In this document: positions 45,606-64,000 of the stretch, one piece after another
Numbering within the stretch: position 1 is the first letter of the stretch
Layout: each line of letters opens with the position of its first letter
Assembly: GCA_907165135.1 (NCBI GenBank)
Contig: OU015567.1
Coordinates: 8,065,001 to 8,129,000, forward strand
Direction: 5' to 3'
DNA: 64,000 bases
DNA from: Oikopleura dioica
Lineage: Eukaryota; Chordata; Appendicularia; Copelata; Oikopleuridae
Translations under genes and position numbers: made by a program
Notes under the pieces: model-generated
Told to the model about the DNA's origin: nothing
Database searches by the model: none
Seen by the model: only the letters and a program-made list of their open reading frames with translations

Positions 45606-46993
45606 CTAAAGCTGGCAATTTAGCCCAAAAAAGACAATTTCCAACGCTTTGCCTTGGCACTCCTCGTCAAAGTAAGCTTTCACCAAATTTCCGGACTTGA
45701 GACCACGGACTTTTCGAAGATCCGGAGTTTGAAGAAAAGATGTGCCGCGTGTGGGAGTACAGCTATCCGTTAGGGAGAAATAATTTACCATCGCATTGGA
45801 AACTAACATCAGTTCTGAGAGCAGCTCTTCCTCAGCAAACGTCTTTTTTTGGAGTTTTCCGACTGTTTTAACATTTGGCGGATACATTTGTGCGCGTTTT
45901 TCGATAAAGCACATTTTTCTTGAAAACTGTTTCTTTATTTCTTTGATATTTTTTATCACAAGGCCGCTGCTCGAAACTGGAATCGTTTTACTCCCATTTA
46001 GTTGAAAAAGAACTTGAAGGGCGGAGCATAGAAAGTGCTCGTATTTCTGAAGAATTGGTTCGTGATCTCTCAGGAGTTGAGAAATCAGTTGAATGAAATT
46101 CACTCTCGCCATTGTTTCCAGCTGAGGGAGGTATAGACGGAGAAGATCAACCAGAGAGGCAGTTATTGAATCTTTTTCCTTTGGCAGAATCTTAGAAGAT
46201 GATTAGGAAGAGCCGGTCGGAGTGAGAATCACCTTATGCTTGAATTCTAGCGTTGGATATGTTAGCTTGAAAGTCCTCTTTGGTATCAAATTATTTTCCG
46301 CCGTGTGGTAGATGGAGGATACATCTTCTTTGAGCGAAGGAAAGACTACATCGTCCGGCTGCGGTCGTTTTATATTCACAATTGCAAGAATTAGTGCCTC
46401 GTAATCTATAAAATCCTCTGATCGATCGTTACGCGGTTAAGAAGGTACTTGAAGGTAAATCGGTCGTTGTGATGATTTGGAAGATGAAGGCTGGAATGAA
46501 ATTGAAGCAGAAAAGCTCGAGTGGAGGAGAACTGCTAGTTGAAAACTTGTACAGTTGCGATATTACTAAAAGTTCGATTACATAAAGCAGAATTATAATC
46601 GATCGATATTATGCCTTACGTAAAACAGCATAATGGGATTAAGTTTATGAAAAACAGAGCTATTCTAATGGCTACTAATTTTCAATTTTAATTAGACAAT
46701 AAAAATATTTGGTCTGATGATTTTATTTTTTTATGTAACAAAGTGTAATATGTTCAAAAATGATCCATAAGATTCATGGTGACATAAACATATTCCACTC
46801 TGTTACATGAAAAATTATTTATAATTAAGGGTTTGAAATCATTTCTACCTGCATCAAGTAAATCAGAAGCCGTTTCATCCTCAGAATCTCCAAGAAGCAA
46901 ATTATGAATTTGAACATACGTCTCTTCCGAATATTTTACGCCTTTCAACCCTTCATTGCCCTTCGATGCGGATAGCCAATCTCTTACTGTCAT
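45606..46993 (-). CDS. Unrecognised protein, helical C-terminal half
   Basis: ATG 46993 (after TTATCAG|A, trans-splice-like) opens MTVRDWLSASKGNEGLKGVK and SEETYVQIHNLLLGDSEDET to a GTAGAA donor. Middle exons (about 46490-46225) hold LHLPNHHNDRFTFKYLLNRV and ALILAIVNIKRPQPDDVVFP through YPTLEFKHK. The last exon holds DSITASLVDLLRLYLPQLET, FIQLISQLLRDHEPILQKYE, HFLCSALQVLF and MLVSNAMVNYFSLTDSCTPT, ending TAG 45606. The product is mostly alpha-helical with Leu heptads and about 330 residues long. No family recognised. Its last coding base lies about 100 bp from the 44.7-kb element. Confidence 0.55.
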
Positions 46994-47717
46994 TCTGATA
47001 ATTCATAAAGATGCTTTGAGAAACGAAGAAAAGGGATGATCTCTACGGACAAATGAAGAATCATCAGATTTTTTTTGCTGTGAAATTCAAGTGTATTTAT
47101 AAATAGACATGCAGCTTTGCATTTTAAATTCTAGTGTAGTGCATATATCGGAAATGGTGGTAGAATTGTGTACAAAAGGAAAGAAATAGATACACATACC
47201 GCAACATGCGTATTTTGAAAGTTTTGAAATCAACAAGGAGAAAATAGAGTCTTGAAAAATTATAGTTCAAAGTTGAGTAACTAATTCAGTAAAAGATAAG
47301 ATAAGGAAAGATAAGTCGGCATAAAAAGCAATAACGGAAATACAAGAAAATTGTTTTAGGCATTTAACATTTGTCATTTGATAACTTGTTAATTTTAAAA
47401 ATTGAAAACGAAATTATTGAACAAAAAAGAAGATTTGAAAGATTGAAGGATGTTTTTTAACGAAAGAAATTGGTGAACAACAGAAATATAAAAATATTTA
47501 TAGCTCGGAAAAAAGGTCGGAATGTCCGCAAAGTGGGGTTTTAGTCATTATTTTTTTTGATAAGAATAAAGATTGTCACGATTTTGTAGATTTTCGATGC
47601 AGAAAATAGTGGCTAGATACTGTACTTATCACTGCTTCAGTAGTACTGTAGAAACCGTCTATTTCCTATTTATATTTGTTACATGTAGAATTCTGTAGAA
47701 TCATGGTTTGGTGTTTT
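46994..47717. other. Intergenic
   Basis: AT-rich spacer between Ena/VASP and the unrecognised gene. No gene or repeat seen. Confidence 0.45.
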
Positions 47718-49210
47718 TTAGTAATTTCCACGGGCGATTTCTTCGCGAATGATGTTCCGCACTTCTTGGAGCATCGAGACTTTCATCTTTTCGAACTCTT
47801 CGCGGATCATCAGGCGGATTTCGTTTTCCGAGGGAGTCGACGACGAGCCAGAGAATTGAGAAGTAGAACTTGTGTGATTCGAAACTGGCTTCGAAGGCGG
47901 AACTTAAATTCCATTTAGAGCTTTGAATGATTATCGAGAAGCCGTTTCGGCTTCGTGGGACCATTATGCGACTAGCGAGAAAAGCGGGTGCTCAAGTTTG
48001 ACGAGAAGATTCCTACCTGTGGGCAGAGGTTTAGTTTCCTTCTTTATATGAGAGTGAACGGGTGCTGGCTTGCTGGGCGTCGAGTTTGACTGAACCTGCC
48101 CGGCGAGTCTTTGTTTCAACTGCTCGCGGAAGTCCATCGGCCCGCCCGCCGGTTTTGGCGGCAGTTGATGAACTGTTTTTGTTGCAGCCGGGGCGTCTTC
48201 TCCGACTACTCTTCCTGGCCCCGCTTTTTCTTGAATGCCGACTTTCTTCAGCTTGAAGCCGCCCTGAGTTCAAGATTAAATTAATACTTCAAATCCATTT
48301 TTGTACCTGGATTTGACCCAAAAGAGCTCCTCTTCCAGCTCCACCAGCTGGAGCGGCTGATAATCCCGTTCCTCTTGGTCCCCCGGGCGCAGGACCTGGC
48401 GGGCCTGGTGGTGGACCTCCTGGAGGGGGTGGCCCAGGCGGTGGACCGCCACTAGGAGGGCCAGGAGGGGGAGGTGGACCCCCAGGAGGTTTTACTGGAG
48501 CTGGAGGACCACTAGGCTGTGCAGGCCGCGGCGGCTGAGGCTTCGGTGGTGGCGGCTCTTGTTTAACTTGTGGCCAGGGCAGTTGTCCTTTAACTCGCTG
48601 CAACGCCGTGGTCATTTCTTTGCCAAAATCTTTTGCGTACTCTTCGTCAGCAAAGTTCATCCCATAACTACAACAAAAGTCAATTTCTCTTTGTCAGCAA
48701 AATAGTTGAAAAAGCAAAGATAGCCGGACCGGTGAAAGTTTGGACAGCAGATGAGTTTGTTTCACTCAAGTAGGGGCAATTTTCGAGAAAGAAAAGAAGA
48801 GCGCTAAATCAAAAAAGAAGGCGCAATTTACTTGACAATCATATAATAACTGGACAAGGCCAATTTTGTTTGCTCAATTTCAGACTTCAGCTCAATAGCG
48901 GATTTCTTCCGGGCCGGTTAAAATTGAATAGATAAGGAAATTCAACTTACACTTGTCCGTTTGCTCTCCATTGGTGAAACTTCGGCGTCGCTTCGTTGTA
49001 AACCAAGCTGGCAATTATGCCACAATTGATGGTCAATTCACCCGAGTCGCCCTTTCTACCGACAATTCTGTACTGCTGCTTCTCCGCGTTTAGAAGGATG
49101 TAGACGTCGCTGGGGCCTGGCGAAGACACAGAAACCCATCGCTGCATTTGCCCTTCGTACAACATCACGTCGGCGACGACCTTCACGACCACCGATTCCG
49201 AGTCTGACAT
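47718..49210 (-). CDS. VASP: Ena/VASP actin-filament elongation factor
   Basis: Binds FPPPP ligands through EVH1, profilin-actin through poly-proline, and barbed ends through EVH2. Exon 1 (49210-48950): MSDSESVVVKVVADVMLYEG, QMQRWV, QQYRIVGRKGDSGELTINCG and YNEATPKFHQWRANGQV, matching EVH1 (family VVGRK, INCAI, FHQWRD). Exon 2: YGMNFADEEYAKDFGKEMTT, then a long Pro/Gly region with GPPPPPGPP repeats. Exon 3: GGFKLKKVG (the LKKV block of the WH2-like site), later FREQLKQRLA. The last exon is a right-handed coiled-coil-like tetramerisation helix (NEIRLMIREEFEKMKVSMLQ, EVRNIIREEIARGNY), TAA 47718. The start follows TTTTCAG|A directly. About 300 residues, a short member of the family, and the only Ena/VASP gene seen here. 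Confidence 0.9.
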
Positions 49211-49541
49211 TCTGAAAATAATCGTTGAAATTTCAGCTTTTTCTTCGCGATTTTTTGATTGTCTCTTTTTCGTTTGCAATATTTTCATTAAAAAAACCAT
49301 CATCGAATTGGCAAAAACAGGAAACGCTCAAAAAGTAAATTTTCCCACAATAAAAATTTTTTTTTGTAAAAGGAGCTGTTTTTCGATCGATAATTCGTAT
49401 TATTGACAATTATTCTGGGCTAATTTATAAATGCGCGTTCTTTATAAGGTCAAGCTATCAGATTCTGACGGACTCGAGTTGATTTTGATTTCAGAAAGAA
49501 GAGAAAAACGTAATTAGTCTCGTAAATCTGAGCAAAAGGCG

Positions 49542-49598
49542 CTATTCATTGTCACCACTATCCGAATCGGATGAATTTTGAATAGCGATTCTTCTTTT
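49542..49598 (-). CDS. Possible terminal exon of an unplaced gene
   Basis: After TTTCAG the frame KRRIAIQNSSDSDSGDNE ends in TAG at 49542-49544. The Ser/Asp-rich tail looks like a casein-kinase-type C-terminus. No upstream exon was found, so this may be chance. Confidence 0.2.
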   Translation of the reverse strand, partial: KRRIAIQNSSDSDSGDNE

Positions 49599-49701
49599 CT
49601 GAAACATTAGACGGTTTTAAACGATCTTTGTGAGTAATTTTAACGCTTAATTAGTTAACTTCTGGAACTGTATCTTCATATACAATTAAATAACTCTTAT
49701 T

Positions 49702-50150
49702 CTGTACGTAACAGTATTAATAATATATAAAAATTATTTAATTTTAATTAGACACATCCTGTATCCGGTATTTTCGTATATAGGCAAGATAAAACGCATC
49801 ATAAAATACGAATTTGATCAGAATAATTATGAAATTTCCCCTTTTTCGAACAGGATGTTCGATAGAAAAATCGCATTTGTCCCGGATATAGAATACGTAA
49901 CTGTCGGATTTTAGCGGTTTTATATAATTGACCTATATCTTTGATCTTAAAAATCCGACAATTATATATTCTAAATCCGGTACAGATGCGATTTTTTTAA
50001 CGAATATCCTATTCGAAAAGGTGGAAATATAGTAATTATTCTGATTTTAGCCGTATTCGATGGAGGGTTTTAAATTGTAAGAGCACAATAATACCGGATA
50101 CAAGATGTGTGGTATTAATATTAAACAATTTTTATAATACTGTTATAAAA
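49702..50150. mobile_element. Fold-back element, arms about 200 bp
   Basis: The left half from CTGTACGTAACAGTATTAAT is the imperfect inverse of the right half ending ATAATACTGTTATAAAAA. Matching inner words include ACACATCCTGTATCCGGTAT with AATACCGGATACAAGATGTG, GAACAGGATGTTCG with CGAATATCCTATTCG, and AAAAATCGCATTTGT with its inverse. The arms meet near 49945, so the whole 450 bp could form one hairpin. No ORF; MITE-like. No clear target duplication was found. Confidence 0.75.
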
Positions 50151-50424
50151 AAAAAACGAGCGTATACACATCATTAGAGCTAATTGATTATTCAAAGTTT
50201 CGAGCAATCAGATTTCAGAAAAAAAACGAGAGACAAGTTTTCATTCGTCGAGGCTCCAATAAAATAATTCATAAAGAAATCTCTAGATCAAAAAAGGCAA
50301 ATTGCAAAAAATTTCGCAGTCTACTTCACTCAAAAATCGGAGAGAAAATGTGTTTGTCCGTGTTTGACTGAGGCTGTTTGATAAATTATTCATTTTGTAT
50401 TCTCGTCTTGAGAATCAAAATCAA

Positions 50425-50500
50425 TCATTTCTTCCGATCGAAGCTGATTCGACGCGCGCCGATTTTTCGCGCTCCCGATTGGACAATTCAAAGGTTGCTT
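50425..50500. promoter_or_regulatory. Promoter-like CpG patch without an obvious gene
   Basis: GACGCGCGCC, TTTTTCGCGC (E2F-like) and GATTGG (inverted CCAAT) occur within 50 bp in AT-rich DNA, the same combination as before the finger gene at 26.54 kb. No clear coding start is close by; the nearest gene is POLR2A copy A about 1 kb downstream. The rest of 49211-51083 shows no other gene. Confidence 0.3.
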
Positions 50501-51501
50501 TCTTGCTCGACGGACTCATCCCTTTTTTCCAGAAGAAGAAAATATCATTTTCGTTGCTAATTACTGCTTGAGAGTTTTTATCTTTTATTTAGATTTCTAT
50601 CAGAGTCAAAATAGAACATATTCTTGTAAACTAATTTTAACAACGATAAATGATATTTTTTCTTCAAAAAAAAGGATGAGTATGTTGTCCTCCAATCGGT
50701 TTGACGGTGTTACAAAAATGAAGCGGTTTTGAATTGGAGTGCGTCTCTATTTTTTCACAAAATGCAGACATCTGAAGACAAAAGTGGGCTGGCAAGACGA
50801 GACATTTACGCCAATATTTGTCCATATTCACTCGGCAAATAATAATTACTGACGTGGAGATTGTAAAATAACTGATACAGCTTAGCTACAGGGCGGAACA
50901 ACTGCCAAATAGATCGTCTTTCTCTAACCCTCTTCGATCGCCATCAGAATCTTCTTCTTCGACGGTGTGGCCTTTCATGAAGTCAGGGTGTCACTGTACC
51001 TTCTTTGCTAGTCATCGTCTGACGAAATATCCGGAGGGACGGAAAAAGCTTAAACCCGGCCAAAGAGATGAATTTTGCCCAGCAAAATCGTAGCTTTAGG
51101 AGGGGAGGACGCGCCTATTTCCGTCAATCTCTTGCCGCGTGAACCACATCGCGCCAGTGGAGATTAAAGTTCATCTTAGTCAGCCTTCTTTTCTGAACAT
51201 ATTCTTGAATGATTCTGATCTTATTCCGTAGATTCTTTTTGCTCAAATATATTTATGACTGTCAATTGATTTCTTTCATGATTTTCTTACTATATCGTCT
51301 TTACAATAAATTCTTTGTAAGGGAAGCCAACAAAAGCAGCAAGAAAAGGATTCTTGTATGAAATTTCAGCATTGAAGGAAAAACAAAAAAGAAAACTTGA
51401 ACAAACTTGTCACTGATAATGTGATAAGCTCATCACGTTGCGTACTCTGGCACCCGCTTTTCTATCCCTTTTTTCTGGAAAGAGAAATAGCAAGAAGTTG
51501 C

Positions 51502-57341
<5,840 letters not shown>

Positions 57342-57757
57342 AAATCGTAGCTTTGGGAGGGGAGGACGCGCCTATTTCCGTCAATCTCTTGCCGTATGAA
57401 CCACATCGCGCCAGTGGAGATTAAAGTTCATCTTAGTCAGCGTTCTATTCTGAACATATTCTTGAATGATTCTGATCTTATTCCGTAGATTCTTTTTGCT
57501 CAAATATATTTATGACTGTCAATCGATTTCTTTCATGATTTACTACTAAATCGTCTTTACAATAAATTCTTTGTGAGGGAAGCCAACAAAAGCAGCAAGA
57601 AAAGGATGCTTGTATGAAATTTCAGCATTGAAGGAAAAACAAAAAGAAAACTTGAACAAACTTGTCACTGATAATGTGATAAGCTCATCACGTTGCGTAC
57701 TCTGGCACCCGCTTTTCTATCCCTTTTTTTCTGGAAAGAGAAATAGCAAGAAGTTGC

Positions 57758-63365
<5,608 letters not shown>

Positions 63366-64000
63366 TTGTGCTTCCGGTTCGTCGCGGTTCATACCCGGAA
63401 AAAGGTCAAAATGTAGAAATATGTATATCAAATGAATTAATTTTCAACAGCGAATCTTTTGAACATATTCAGAAGTTCAACCGCCCGGTTATTATTGCGG
63501 TTCATGGTGGTTCATGGTGGTTCAAGCGCAGAAATGAACAAATTAGCAGCAATATGTATATCAAATTAAAACATAAATTAAGAACATTCATAAAATCATT
63601 TAATAAGCCCGAACCAACCGGTTGTTCTCCCGGTTAATGGCGATTCCAAACGGTTCAAGCCGGTTCAAGCTAAAAACATGCTCAAAGTGGTTCAATATGG
63701 TTATCAAATGTAATCATTTACAAAAGCGAAGCTTTCTAGCATATTGTGAAATTCAACCGCCCGGTTATTCTTGCGGTTCATGGTGGTTAATCGTGGTTCA
63801 AGCCCAGACATGAACAAAATAGCATCAATATGCATATCAAATTGAATCTTGTATTAAGTACATTCGTCGAATCATTGAATAAGCCCAAACCACCCGGTAA
63901 CTCTCGTGGAAAAAGGCGGTTTCTGACGGTTCAAGCCGGTTAAAGCCGAATATATGCTCAAAATGGTTCAATATGAATATCAAATGAAAAATTATTCAAA
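63366..64000. repeat. Satellite of about 277-bp period (at least two copies, runs off right edge)
   Basis: TTCAACCGCCCGGTTATT...TTGCGGTTCATGGTGG appears at about 63477 and 63752. GTTCAATATG/ATATCAAATGAA-type blocks recur at about 63400, 63685 and 63965. Within a unit there are GGTTCAAG/CGGTTCAAGC short repeats and CCGG palindromes. No gene. Confidence 0.75.

Noticed and set aside
48031-48273. Arg/Ser-rich minus frame in the VASP middle
   Set aside because: The neighbouring frame gives GGFKLKKVG and FREQLKQRLA, which fit Ena/VASP; the Arg-rich frame is an artefact.

Overview
The window is eukaryotic and reads as a compact chordate genome, most likely the larvacean tunicate Oikopleura dioica or a close relative. 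The genes are metazoan orthologs (MYO18, UTP11, PATL1, RPL18A, CFAP100, DNAI3, TGFBRAP1, SCO1, SERINC, MCMBP, CFAP20, Ena/VASP, POLR2A). They are tightly packed, with many introns below 100 bp. Several introns must begin with GA or GC instead of GT for homologous exons to join in frame, and five genes begin as ...AG|AATG, as expected for spliced-leader trans-splicing. The species call is inference; the gene identities come from protein motifs compared with remembered families.

Layout. 0.1-7.2 kb (minus): a close series UTP11, a PDZ protein like the N-terminus of MYO18A, a protein starting with a WEQK motif like the N-terminus of MYO18B, and a MYO18 motor domain whose tail runs off the left edge. 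7.9-12.1 kb (minus): PATL1 (mRNA decay) and RPL18A. 12.8-19.7 kb (plus): CFAP100 and DNAI3, two inner-dynein-arm factors, followed by a convergent small membrane protein gene. 20.3-22.2 kb: mostly non-coding. 22.2-25.9 kb (minus): TGFBRAP1 (CORVET). 26.7-29.2 kb (plus): an unrecognised protein with many Cys/His fingers.

29.4-42.8 kb is a rearranged block. SERINC, a small secreted six-cysteine peptide gene and MCMBP lie side by side at 36-42.8 kb. A second peptide gene with broken pieces of SERINC and MCMBP lies at 29.4-31.2 kb. Between them are SCO1, two unrecognised small genes and a 1.4-kb hAT-like element with internal satellites. 43-49.2 kb (minus): CFAP20, an 818-bp element with terminal inverted repeats, an unrecognised gene and Ena/VASP.

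51.1-62.9 kb holds two tandem copies of the core of POLR2A (RNA polymerase II largest subunit). Both lack the C-terminal heptad domain. The first has a 495-bp hAT-like element inside an exon; the second has a 690-bp palindromic insertion in an intron and stops abruptly in the trigger-loop region. 63.4-64 kb is a satellite.

Three coding breaks fall exactly in homopolymer runs and look like assembly errors. Exon ends are hand-read and approximate unless stated.
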